From Massilia sp. METH4 (GTDB lineage: Bacteria; Pseudomonadota; Gammaproteobacteria; Burkholderiales; Burkholderiaceae_D), in assembly GCF_037094685.1 (NCBI RefSeq), contig NZ_CP146614.1, positions 3,410,001 to 3,474,000 of the forward strand: 64,000 nt of DNA, in the 5' to 3' direction. Below the pieces are notes generated by a model. That model had not been told where the DNA came from. It worked only from the letters and a program-made list of their open reading frames with translations, and did no database searches. Shown one piece after another: positions 28,156 through 35,685 of this stretch (its first letter is position 1; each line of letters starts with the position of its first letter). Position numbers and translations under genes: made by a program.

Positions 28156-29280
28156 ATGACGAAATTACAGGCGAAAGCGCACGGCGCGCCGGCGGATGCG
28201 CCGACGGCGCGCAAGGGCGAGAAGCCCGGGGTGCCCACGATGTCCGACGTGGCCAAGCTCGCCGGCGTGTCGCCGATGACGGTGTCGCGTGTGATGAACG
28301 GCGACCCGAACGTGCGCCCGGCCACGCGCCGCAAGGTAGACGAGGCCGTGGCCGCGCTGAACTATGTGCCGAACCAGGCCGCGCGCCGTCTCGCCGGCGC
28401 GCGGGCGATACGCATCGGTTTCCTGTACTCGAACCCGTCGGCAGGCTACCTGAGCGAATTCCTCGTGGGCCTGTTGAACCAGGCCAGCATCCACAACGTG
28501 CAGCTCGTGGTCGAGAACTGCGAGGATGGCCACACGTGGGAAGCGCATTCGCGCCGGCTGATCGATAACGGAGTCGACGGCATCATCCTGCCGCCGCCGC
28601 TGTGCGATACGCCGGAATTGATCGAGCTGATCGCGCAGGCCGACATGCCGGCGGCCGTGGTCGCCTGCGGCCAGCCGGACCTGCGCGTGGGGGCCGTGTC
28701 GATCGACGACTACCAGGCCGCCTACGACATGACGAGCCACCTGATCTCGCTGGGCCACCACCGCATCGGCTTCGTCATCGGCCATCCGAACCAGACGGCT
28801 TCGGCCCGTCGCCTCGAAGGTTACAAAGCCGCGATCGCCGACAGGGGCGCCGACGCTTCGCCCGAACTGGTGGTGCAGGGCATGTTCACGTACCGCTCCG
28901 GCCTCGATGCGGCCGAGATCCTGCTGGGGCTGGAACAACGCCCGACGGCCATCTTCGCCAGCAACGACGACATGGCGGCCGCGAGCGTGGCCATCGCCCA
29001 CCGCCTGGGCCTGGATGTGCCGGGCGACCTTACCGTGGCCGGCTTCGACGATACCGCGCTGGCCACCACGATCTGGCCCGAGCTGACGACCGTGCGCCAG
29101 CCGATCGCCCAGATGGCGGAGACGGCCGTGCAATTCCTGGTGCGCCAGATCCGCGCCCAGCGCGACGGCGCGGCCGAGCAGCCGGAACATATCGTGATGG
29201 ACTTCTCGCTGATCCGGCGGCAGTCCGATGCCGCGCCGCGGCGGCGGCCCAAGCTGGCCGGCAAGACCGTCGAGGCATAA
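28156..29280 (+). CDS. LacI-family regulator, probable XylR of the xylan regulon
   Basis: A 374-residue regulator with an unusually long N-terminal arm (residues 1-27) before the LacI helix-turn-helix TMSDVAKLAGVSPMTVSRVM and hinge region AARRLAGAR, then a periplasmic-binding-like sensor domain (residues 88-350). It sits at the end of the xylan island, and GCGCTAACA-type sites, which suit a LacI-family dimer, lie before itself, GH67/GH10 and gudD. It may therefore repress these operons until a xylose-derived ligand binds. The specific ligand is unknown. A GntR-like gluconate regulator is the main alternative. Confidence 0.83.
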   Translation: MTKLQAKAHGAPADAPTARKGEKPGVPTMSDVAKLAGVSPMTVSRVMNGDPNVRPATRRKVDEAVAALNYVPNQAARRLAGARAIRIGFLYSNPSAGYLSEFLVGLLNQASIHNVQLVVENCEDGHTWEAHSRRLIDNGVDGIILPPPLCDTPELIELIAQADMPAAVVACGQPDLRVGAVSIDDYQAAYDMTSHLISLGHHRIGFVIGHPNQTASARRLEGYKAAIADRGADASPELVVQGMFTYRSGLDAAEILLGLEQRPTAIFASNDDMAAASVAIAHRLGLDVPGDLTVAGFDDTALATTIWPELTTVRQPIAQMAETAVQFLVRQIRAQRDGAAEQPEHIVMDFSLIRRQSDAAPRRRPKLAGKTVEA

Positions 29281-29316
29281 CGGGGCAAACCCCATCCTCC
29301 CGAAAACATTGCCGGG

Positions 29317-29339
29317 AAAATGGGGACAGACCCCATTTT
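29317..29339. repeat. Palindrome AAAATGGGG-N5-CCCCATTTT between convergent genes
   Basis: Nine-base perfect arms at 29317-29325 and 29331-29339 surround ACAGA. The right arm touches the stop codon of the minus-strand HlyD gene and the left arm lies 36 bases after the LacI gene. A-rich and T-rich edges would let it end transcription from both sides. Confidence 0.8.
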
Positions 29340-30224
29340 TCAGGCAACTTTTTTCCGCGCCGGCGCCGGCACGATCGTCACCGTACACGTCGTCCCCGCC
29401 ACCAGCGGCACATCCTTCGGCACCGCATCGAGGGCGATCCGCACGGGAATGCGCTGCGCCAGCCGCACCCAGTTGAAGGTCGGGTTTACGTCGGCCAGCA
29501 GTTCGCGGCCGGTGGCGGCGTCGCGGTCGGTAATGCCGCGGGCGATGCTTTCGATATGGCCGCGCAGCGCCACGCCATCCATCAGCTGCACGTCGACCGC
29601 AGCGCCCGCTTTCAGCATGGGCAGGCGGGTTTCCTCGAAATACCCCATCACGTAGTACGAGGCGCTGTCGATCAGCGCCAGCTTCGGTGCACCCACGGCG
29701 GCGAAGTCGCCCGGGTGCACGAGCAGGTTCGTCACGTAGCCGGAGACGGGCGCGCGCACCACCGTGCGCTCCAGGTTCAGCTTCGCCAGGCGGCGCGCGG
29801 CCTGGGCGCCGCGGTACTGGGCGACGGCGGTGCCCACCGCGTAGGTGGCCGATTCGCGGCTTTCGGCGGGGATCACGTCGTCCTCGAGGGCCGCGCGCCG
29901 CTGCGCCTCGCTGCCGCGGCGCGTGCGTTCCACCTGCTGGGCGGCCAGCGCGGCGTCGGCGGCGGCCAGCGCGTTGGCATAGCGTTCGTCGTCGACCACG
30001 AACAGCACCTCGCCCTTTTGCACGAACTGGTTGTCACGCACGCGCACCTCGGTCACGATGCCGGCCACGTCGGCGCCGATCGTCACCACGTCGGCGCGCA
30101 CGCGGCCGTCGCGCGTCCACGGCGACTCCATGTAATGGTCCCATCCCGCCTTGCCGGCATACAGCGCGGCGATGGCGAGCAGCAGGGTGACGGAGATGCG
30201 AAAGAGCTTGGCGACGAGAGGCAC
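29340..30224 (-). CDS. HlyD-family periplasmic adaptor (AaeA-like)
   Basis: The 294-residue membrane fusion protein has an N-terminal helix (residues 6-22), then ESPWTRDGRVRADVV, the hallmark of AaeA/EmrA-like adaptors, a lipoyl-type domain split by a short coiled hairpin (residues 85-130), and a beta-barrel region. It would link the FUSC pump to an outer membrane channel. The GTG at 30224 (PLVAKLF) is preferred because upstream codons overlap the DUF1656 gene; its ribosome site is weak. It is the last gene of the efflux operon. Confidence 0.88.
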   Translation of the reverse strand: MPLVAKLFRISVTLLLAIAALYAGKAGWDHYMESPWTRDGRVRADVVTIGADVAGIVTEVRVRDNQFVQKGEVLFVVDDERYANALAAADAALAAQQVERTRRGSEAQRRAALEDDVIPAESRESATYAVGTAVAQYRGAQAARRLAKLNLERTVVRAPVSGYVTNLLVHPGDFAAVGAPKLALIDSASYYVMGYFEETRLPMLKAGAAVDVQLMDGVALRGHIESIARGITDRDAATGRELLADVNPTFNWVRLAQRIPVRIALDAVPKDVPLVAGTTCTVTIVPAPARKKVA

Positions 30225-30270
30225 GGTGGGTTTTCCGGTTGGGTGGAGGACGATGGTCAAGGGTTGAGAG

Positions 30271-30471
30271 TTACGGGTAAAGGGTGGCGGTGAGGCCGCC
30301 GAAAATGCAAACGAACAGCGCAAGCCGCGCCAGCGCGGGGTGCCACAGGCGGCGATAGATGCCGGCGGCGCCGAGCAGCCGGTCCAGCGCGCCCTGGAGC
30401 AGCACGCTGGCCAGGAACAGGGGCAGCAGCGTCGGGATCAGCAGGCCGAAAATCGAAAGTTCACGTGGCAT
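30271..30471 (-). CDS. DUF1656 small membrane protein (AaeX-like)
   Basis: A 66-residue protein with two membrane helices (residues 8-28 and 46-64). The start MPRELSIFGLLIPTLLPLF is typical of DUF1656/AaeX, found between FUSC and HlyD genes. It overlaps the FUSC gene by 11 bases and precedes the adaptor, the same order as in aaeXAB-type operons. Its role in the pump is unknown. Confidence 0.85.
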   Translation of the reverse strand: MPRELSIFGLLIPTLLPLFLASVLLQGALDRLLGAAGIYRRLWHPALARLALFVCIFGGLTATLYP

Positions 30472-32575
30472 CGGGAGTTCCGTCGAAGTGATGCTGTGGC
30501 ACCTGGTCCAGCAGCGAGGTGTGGATGGAATGCAGGGCGGTCAGCGCCAGCCGCAGGCGCTGCGCTTCGTCGCCGGCGGCGTGCTCCAGTGCGCTGCGCA
30601 CTGCCGGGCCGGCGTCCTTCAGCACATGGATCGCGGCGGTACGGGTATCCTCGCGCGGCGCCGCGAGGTAGGCGGCGATCGCCTGCAGCGTGGCCGCCAG
30701 CACGCGGCCGCTGGCGCCATCGCCGATGTCGCGCGCGAGGCCGCGCAGCTCGATCACGGAATGACCCATTTCAAGCAAGGTCAGGCCCTGTCGCACCACG
30801 GCGCGTGTCTCGGGCGAGGGGGCCGGTCCGGCGGCCGCGTTCAGCTGTGCCAGCAGGTCGCGCACCCGGTTATCGAAGCGGTGCCGCAGCCGTCCGCCGT
30901 CCTTGCGCAGCCGCGCCGTGCAGGTGCCTTCCGCTTCGCGCCACAGCGCGGCCGCGACGTACGCGCGGCTGCCCATCGTGTGCCCGGGCAGCACCACCTG
31001 GAAGATCACGAAGGCCAGCAGCACGCCGCCCACCTGGCCCAGCATATTGTTGATGACGGCGCCGGCGTCGTGGTGCATCACGTTCATGGGCGCCAGGAAC
31101 TGGCTGCTGAACATGGCCATGCCTACGCCCATGCCGGTGCGTTTCGGATTCGTCATCAGCCAGGCGGCGAAGGCCAGCAGCGGCGCCGCGGCCAGCATCA
31201 GCATCGGATAGCCATCGGCGCGGGCGACCAGCAGGAATTCGGTGGCACAGGTGAGCGGCGCACCAAGCATGAAGCCGGCAAGCACCTGCTTCACCATGGC
31301 CGTCGGGCGCGGCGAGCTGGAAGCCAGGCCGCAGAAGATCGTCGTCATGACCAGCGCGTTGGCCAGCGGCGCCCACGCCAGCCAGTACCACAGGGCGCAA
31401 GCGGCCACCATGGCACAGGCCGCGCGCGCGCCGCTGGCCAGCACGATGGCGGGCGGCGTTTTCGGCGCGTAGGCACGCGGTTCGGTGACCTGCATGCGCC
31501 GCCGCTGCGCCAGCTCGTCGTGGATGGCCACGAACGCGGCCAGGTCGCCGGCAAAGCGCGCGGCCAGTTCCACCGCGGTGTCGAAGTCGATACGCCAGCG
31601 GTGCGCGGGGTCCGCGGGCAGCCTGGCCCGGCCCGCGGCGGCCGCGGCCGCGATGGCCTGGGGCAGCGCGGGGAGCGCGGCCGGGTCGCCCAGCGCGCCG
31701 GCCAGCAGCGCCTCGATCGGCTCGACCAGCGCCGGCACGGGCGAGGCGGCTTCGTGGCGCTGGCGGTGCAGCAGGCGGTGCAGCGTGTAGAACGTGGTCA
31801 GCGCCGCCATGAATGCGGCGTTGAAGGCGTGCAGCTGGCGCGTGCGCGCCGGCCCCGCTTCGAAGAACGCGGCGGCGCGGCCCGATTCGAGGGCGGCGAT
31901 ATCGGCGGCGAAGCGCAGGTGATTGAGTTCCGCGTCGGCCGGCGGCAGGCGGTGTTCGAGCACCTGCCGGCAAAAGCCCAGGAATCGCTCATAGCGCGCC
32001 TGCACGGTGCGCATCACCTGGTGGCCGTGGGAGCGGGGCAGCAGCACGTCGTGCACGGTCGCCGCCGCCAGGACGCCGATGCCCACCTCGGTGGTGCGCG
32101 TGATGGCCAGCGCGAACACGCTGGCCGGCGCGTCGAGGGCCGGCACGATGATCATGGCGGCCGTGTAGCCGGCCAGCACGAAGCTGTAGGATTGCTGGTT
32201 GCGGTGCATGGCGGCGCCCGCGGTGCACAGCGCGATCCACAGCGCCAGGCCGGCGAACAGCGGCGGCGCCTGCTGCGGAAACAGGGCGACCAGCGCCAGC
32301 GCAGCGGTGCAGCCGACGATGGTGCCGAGCAGGCGATACAGCGCCTTTTCCAGCACCATGCCGGACGAGGGGAGGGCCAGCACGAAGGTGGTCGTCATCG
32401 CCGTCATCGGCGAATCGAGGCCCAGACGGAAGGCCAGCCACAGGGCGCCGAAGGCAGCGGCCAGCGTGCGCTCCACGAACAATACGCGTTCGCCGTCGGA
32501 AGCGGCCCAGCCGCGCAGTTCGCGCGCGAGCCAGAGGTGGAGGGGGAGCGGGGCAGCTGCGGGTTCGGGGGTCAT
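30461..32575 (-). CDS. FUSC-family efflux protein (AaeB-like)
   Basis: A 704-residue inner-membrane protein with two blocks of about five membrane helices (residues 25-165 and 365-510), separated and followed by soluble helical regions, the usual FUSC/AaeB layout. Such proteins export aromatic carboxylic acids or fusaric acid-like compounds, working with an HlyD adaptor. Here the partners lie directly downstream. The MarR gene 35 bases upstream probably controls it. The substrate is unknown; aromatic acids released from plant material are a reasonable guess given the xylan island next door. Confidence 0.88.
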   Translation of the reverse strand: MTPEPAAAPLPLHLWLARELRGWAASDGERVLFVERTLAAAFGALWLAFRLGLDSPMTAMTTTFVLALPSSGMVLEKALYRLLGTIVGCTAALALVALFPQQAPPLFAGLALWIALCTAGAAMHRNQQSYSFVLAGYTAAMIIVPALDAPASVFALAITRTTEVGIGVLAAATVHDVLLPRSHGHQVMRTVQARYERFLGFCRQVLEHRLPPADAELNHLRFAADIAALESGRAAAFFEAGPARTRQLHAFNAAFMAALTTFYTLHRLLHRQRHEAASPVPALVEPIEALLAGALGDPAALPALPQAIAAAAAAGRARLPADPAHRWRIDFDTAVELAARFAGDLAAFVAIHDELAQRRRMQVTEPRAYAPKTPPAIVLASGARAACAMVAACALWYWLAWAPLANALVMTTIFCGLASSSPRPTAMVKQVLAGFMLGAPLTCATEFLLVARADGYPMLMLAAAPLLAFAAWLMTNPKRTGMGVGMAMFSSQFLAPMNVMHHDAGAVINNMLGQVGGVLLAFVIFQVVLPGHTMGSRAYVAAALWREAEGTCTARLRKDGGRLRHRFDNRVRDLLAQLNAAAGPAPSPETRAVVRQGLTLLEMGHSVIELRGLARDIGDGASGRVLAATLQAIAAYLAAPREDTRTAAIHVLKDAGPAVRSALEHAAGDEAQRLRLALTALHSIHTSLLDQVPQHHFDGTPDAT

Positions 32576-32610
32576 CTTTTATTCAACGACCCCGCCGCAG
32601 CAAGGGAGCG

Positions 32611-33105
32611 TTATATATTGTCCAAGTTTTCCAGCTGCCGGGTGAACAGCTGCTCCTGCAATTTCAAGTCTTCCGGCGCGAACCCGTCATAGGCGCGGGT
32701 GGTGCGGCCCCACACTTCCGGCATCACCTGCTCGATCAGGGTACGGCCGTTATCGGTCAGCGAGATCATCACGCAGCGGCGGTCGCCCGGGCGATTGCCC
32801 CGCGTGATCAAGCCCTGCGCTTCGAGGTCGTTGCACACCCGCGTGAGGTTGGCCGGCTTTTCCATGCAGGCCTCGCCCAGGTTGGACGCCGTCGACGTCT
32901 CGCCGTCCGAACCGTACAGCACCGCCAGCACCATGTAGCTGGCATCGACCAGGTCGTACTTGCGCAGGACCGCGTTCGACAGGTCCTTCATCCGTTTCTG
33001 CACGTGGTACGTCATGCGGAGCAAGCGCATCAAGTCTTCCGGGAAAGCCGGAATCCGTTCGTGGATCGTCTTCAGGCGCTTGTTCGTCGCGTCGAAACTG
33101 CTCAT
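32611..33105 (-). CDS. MarR-family transcriptional regulator
   Basis: A 164-residue winged-helix regulator. The recognition region STASNLGEACMEKPANLTRVCNDLEAQGLITRG and wing GDRRCVMISLTDNGR are clear. The ATG at 33105 is chosen because AGGAG lies seven bases upstream; a longer in-frame form has no support. It is the first gene before the FUSC-DUF1656-HlyD genes and likely represses them in the absence of a phenolic ligand. Palindromic sequences lie just upstream at 33133-33163. Two cysteines in the DNA-binding domain could make it redox-sensitive, which is speculative. Confidence 0.9.
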   Translation of the reverse strand: MSSFDATNKRLKTIHERIPAFPEDLMRLLRMTYHVQKRMKDLSNAVLRKYDLVDASYMVLAVLYGSDGETSTASNLGEACMEKPANLTRVCNDLEAQGLITRGNRPGDRRCVMISLTDNGRTLIEQVMPEVWGRTTRAYDGFAPEDLKLQEQLFTRQLENLDNI

Positions 33106-33132
33106 TGGCGCACTCCTGTGCAATAAATCTGT

Positions 33133-33163
33133 CAATACATGGATTGTACTAGTGGTTGCACAA
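33133..33163. promoter_or_regulatory. Palindromes upstream of marR, possible operator
   Basis: CAATACATGGATTG (33133-33146) and an overlapping pair TTGTAC...GCACAA (33144-33163) are imperfect dyads in the 71-base gap between nodT and marR. MarR proteins often bind such elements next to their own gene. Confidence 0.3.
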
Positions 33164-33176
33164 TGGTAAATTGTTT

Positions 33177-34619
33177 TTAGATGTCATCGCCCTGCTTGAC
33201 ACCCCCTCCCAACGCTGTCATCAGGCTCGCGAAATTGTCCAGCCGCTCGCTTTCCACGCGCAGCAATTGCTCTTCTTCACCCAGCAGTATCAGCTGCTTT
33301 TGCAGGGCGTCCGTGGCATCCGTGATGCCGGCCTGGTATGCCTTCGCGGCGAGTTCATGAGCCCGTCTGGCGGTCGCCAAAGCCCGTTCCGCCAGGCTTT
33401 GCTGCTCATCCGAGGACTGTATCTTTGCTACAACATCGGCCACTTCGGCCAGCGCGCCGACCAGGATACCGTTGTACTGCTCGACCGCCGCGTCATAGGC
33501 CGCCGTGTCGGCAGTCAGCTGGCTGCGCAGGCGGCGGCCCTCGAACAGTGGCAGGCTGAACGCGGGCGTGACGCCGAGCGTGCGCGCCGAAGCGTCGAAG
33601 AAGCGCGTAAAGCCGAACGATTGCAGGCCTGCGAAGGCCACCAGATCCAGGTTCGGATAGAACGCCGCGCGGGCGCCGTCGACGCGCTTGCCGGCCGCTT
33701 CCACGCGCCAGCGCATGGCGGCCACGTCCGGCCGGCGGCCCAGCAATTCCGCCGGCAGCGCGCTCGGCAGGGCGGCGGCTTGCCGCAGGGCCGGCACCGG
33801 CCGGGCGATCCTCTCGGCGTCGCCCGGTCCCTTGCCGACCAGTGCCGCCAGCTGGTTGCGTAGCACGGCGATCGATTCACCGATCCGCTCGTGCTCGCGC
33901 CGGCCAGCCGGCAGCGTGTTTTCCACCGTGGCCACGTCGATCATGCTGGCCAGGCCGGCGGCCTGGCGGCGGCGCACGATGTCGAGCATCTTCTGCCGCT
34001 GCGCCAGGCTCTCGGCGATGCTGTCCTGCTGCGCGTGGCGGTACCACAGCTGGACATAGGTGCGTACCACGGCCGACTGCAGCGACAGGCGCGCCATCTG
34101 CGCTTCGGCCGCGGCGGCACGGGCGTCGCCGAGGGCCGCCGCCAGCATGTCGTGATGGCGACCCCACAGGTCGAGATCGTACGAGCCGTTCAACGTTGCC
34201 GAGTTGTACCAGGCCCAGTTGCCGGCAAGTGGCGCGGGAACGCTGCCGTGCGCCGGGAAGCGGTCGCGGCTCGTGCTCGCACTGACGCTTGCCTGCGGCT
34301 GGTGCGCCGCCTCGACCACGCCGGCCAGCGCTTCGGCCTGGCGCACGCGCGAGCGTGCCGCCTTCAGGCCGGGATTGCGGGCCAGGGCGGCCTCCATCAG
34401 GCGGTCGAGCTGCGGGTCCCCGAAGGCATGCCACCACTGTTCGTTCGGCCATTGCGCATCGGGCGCCACGGCGGAATCGATCGCGCTGCCTGCCGCCAGG
34501 TCGCCGGCCGGCAGGCGGCGCGCTTGCGGCTGCACACTGCCCATGTCGGCACAGCCGGCCAAGGCGGCGGCGAAGGCGGCGGCCAGGGCGATGGCGGCAG
34601 CGCGGCGCGTACGCGTCAT
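33177..34619 (-). CDS. NodT/OprM-type outer membrane efflux lipoprotein
   Basis: The 480-residue protein is an RND-type outer membrane factor. It has a lipoprotein signal with lipobox LAGC near residue 22 and two repeated OEP domains rich in long helices (around residues 60-250 and 270-470), with LGRRPDVAAMRWRVEAA as the family landmark. It provides the outer membrane exit for the HlyD/FUSC pump. The ATG at 34619 is chosen; a GTG four codons earlier is possible. It lies 19 bases after the DUF4148 gene and 71 bases before marR, on the same strand. Confidence 0.9.
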   Translation of the reverse strand: MTRTRRAAAIALAAAFAAALAGCADMGSVQPQARRLPAGDLAAGSAIDSAVAPDAQWPNEQWWHAFGDPQLDRLMEAALARNPGLKAARSRVRQAEALAGVVEAAHQPQASVSASTSRDRFPAHGSVPAPLAGNWAWYNSATLNGSYDLDLWGRHHDMLAAALGDARAAAAEAQMARLSLQSAVVRTYVQLWYRHAQQDSIAESLAQRQKMLDIVRRRQAAGLASMIDVATVENTLPAGRREHERIGESIAVLRNQLAALVGKGPGDAERIARPVPALRQAAALPSALPAELLGRRPDVAAMRWRVEAAGKRVDGARAAFYPNLDLVAFAGLQSFGFTRFFDASARTLGVTPAFSLPLFEGRRLRSQLTADTAAYDAAVEQYNGILVGALAEVADVVAKIQSSDEQQSLAERALATARRAHELAAKAYQAGITDATDALQKQLILLGEEEQLLRVESERLDNFASLMTALGGGVKQGDDI

Positions 34620-34638
34620 CAGCTCAGGCACGTCCCGT

Positions 34639-34905
34639 TCAGTTCGCGTAGTGCTTGCGGGTCTGCGCCACGTCCATGTCGGCTTCGGTTTCGATCAGCG
34701 TGCCATTCTTGCGCGCTTCGATGACCTGGGCCTGCACTTCGGCGCGGGTCAATCCGCGCTGCTTCGGCGCCTGTTGGGTGGTCACGGCGGCGACCGCGGT
34801 GGCCGTGCTGGCCGCGGCGGTCGCCGTGGCGTTGTCTTCGGCAGCGAAAGCGGTGCCGGCGGCGGCAAGGGTGACGGCGGCGATAAGGGTGTAAGCGGTT
34901 TTCAT
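34639..34905 (-). CDS. DUF4148 small secreted protein
   Basis: An 88-residue protein with a signal peptide (residues 1-22, ending AFA), a low-complexity Ala/Thr linker, and the C-terminal segment LTRAEVQAQVIEARKNGTL, characteristic of DUF4148 proteins that are common in Burkholderiales. The ATG at 34905 has AGGAGG six bases upstream, so the longer in-frame extension is rejected. It leads the efflux cluster, 19 bases before the outer membrane lipoprotein gene. The family has no assigned function. Confidence 0.85.
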   Translation of the reverse strand: MKTAYTLIAAVTLAAAGTAFAAEDNATATAAASTATAVAAVTTQQAPKQRGLTRAEVQAQVIEARKNGTLIETEADMDVAQTRKHYAN

Positions 34906-35018
34906 GATGAGTCCTCCTGTTCGATGGACTAAGTATATGCCTGAAATATTCATTAGTGAAATAAGATGTTCTGATAAGTGGAATTCAGCGACGAAATATT
35001 TCGACAAACCGTGTTGCC

Positions 35019-35045
35019 AAAAATCGGGGTCTGACCGCGATTTTT
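35019..35045. repeat. Dispersed palindrome AAAAATCG...CGATTTTT
   Basis: AAAAATCG (35019-35026) pairs with CGATTTTT (35038-35045) around an inner GGT-CTG-ACC, with one mismatch in the stem. It is followed by GGAAATGTTT, like the tail of related copies. Confidence 0.75.
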
Positions 35046-35063
35046 GGAAATGTTTCTCAACAT

Positions 35064-35078
35064 CGGGGTCGGACCCCG
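35064..35078. repeat. Dispersed palindrome CGGGGTC-G-GACCCCG
   Basis: Seven-base perfect arms around one base, followed by GTTTCAGGAAATATTG. The same tail follows the copy at 57783 (GGAAATGTTG), suggesting a repeat unit larger than the palindrome. Confidence 0.75.
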
Positions 35079-35217
35079 GTTTCAGGAAATATTGTGGATT
35101 GCAGCTCGGGAGGAGGGTGCCTTCGGCGCAGCTTCCTTGGGTGCGACGCCGTTCGGGACGGGCTGTTAAAGTCTTTGCAAGGCCGCGCAGGCGGCGATGC
35201 AATCACAGGAGGCAGTC

Positions 35218-35613
35218 ATGTCAGGAAGCAGCACACTCGACCCCGATAACTTCCCCACGGCGCCAGACCGCGTGGTGGGGCGGGGCCACGGCACGGGCGC
35301 CCTCGGCCCCAGCGACACGTCCGATTCGGGCAGCGATATCCAGGGCGGCTCGGGCCTGGCGCAGCAGATCGAGGAAAACTACCTCGATGGCGGCACGAAC
35401 GAGGATCTGGATGAAAACACGGCGGGCGGCACAGCCGGCCCGGACGTTGGTGATGCCGACCTCGACAGTGATACGGACGCGGGCGGCACGGGCGAGCGCG
35501 CCACGGTCGGCCGCGATACGACGGCGCCGGATGGGGCCGACATCAACGTCGACCATATCGAAACGGTGCCGCTCTCGGGCCGCGATGCCGATGACATAGA
35601 ACGCGGCGCGTAA
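35218..35613 (+). CDS. Acidic, probably disordered protein of unknown function
   Basis: A 131-residue protein very rich in Asp, Gly, Thr and Glu, with almost no hydrophobic core and no cysteine or tryptophan. It has no signal peptide or membrane helix. Stretches such as GGSGLAQQIEENYLDGG and TAPDGADINVDHIE stand out but match no domain I know. AGGAGG precedes ATG 35218, codon use resembles the neighbours, and a strong terminator follows at 35631, so it is very likely a real single-gene transcript. The composition would suit a stress-related or hydration-type protein, but this is a guess. Confidence 0.78.
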   Translation: MSGSSTLDPDNFPTAPDRVVGRGHGTGALGPSDTSDSGSDIQGGSGLAQQIEENYLDGGTNEDLDENTAGGTAGPDVGDADLDSDTDAGGTGERATVGRDTTAPDGADINVDHIETVPLSGRDADDIERGA

Positions 35614-35630
35614 GCAGGGCGAAGCAAGGA

Positions 35631-35653
35631 AACGGGGCCGTGAAGGCCCCGTT
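35631..35653 (+). terminator. Hairpin terminator after acidic protein gene
   Basis: AACGGGGCC (35631-35639) pairs perfectly with GGCCCCGTT (35645-35653) around GTGAA. It lies 17 bases after the stop and just before the end of the convergent transporter gene, so it may work in both directions. Confidence 0.75.
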
Positions 35654-35685
35654 GTCATTCCTGCGGCAAGCCGCGTCAGGCCGCG

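Larger units (their letters stand above)
34906..35217. other. 312-base gene-free region with two palindromes
   Basis: This region separates the minus-strand DUF4148 gene from the plus-strand acidic protein and should contain both promoters. It includes AT-rich sequence at 34930-35010, unusual for this genome, and two members of the dispersed palindrome family at 35019 and 35064. Confidence 0.5.
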
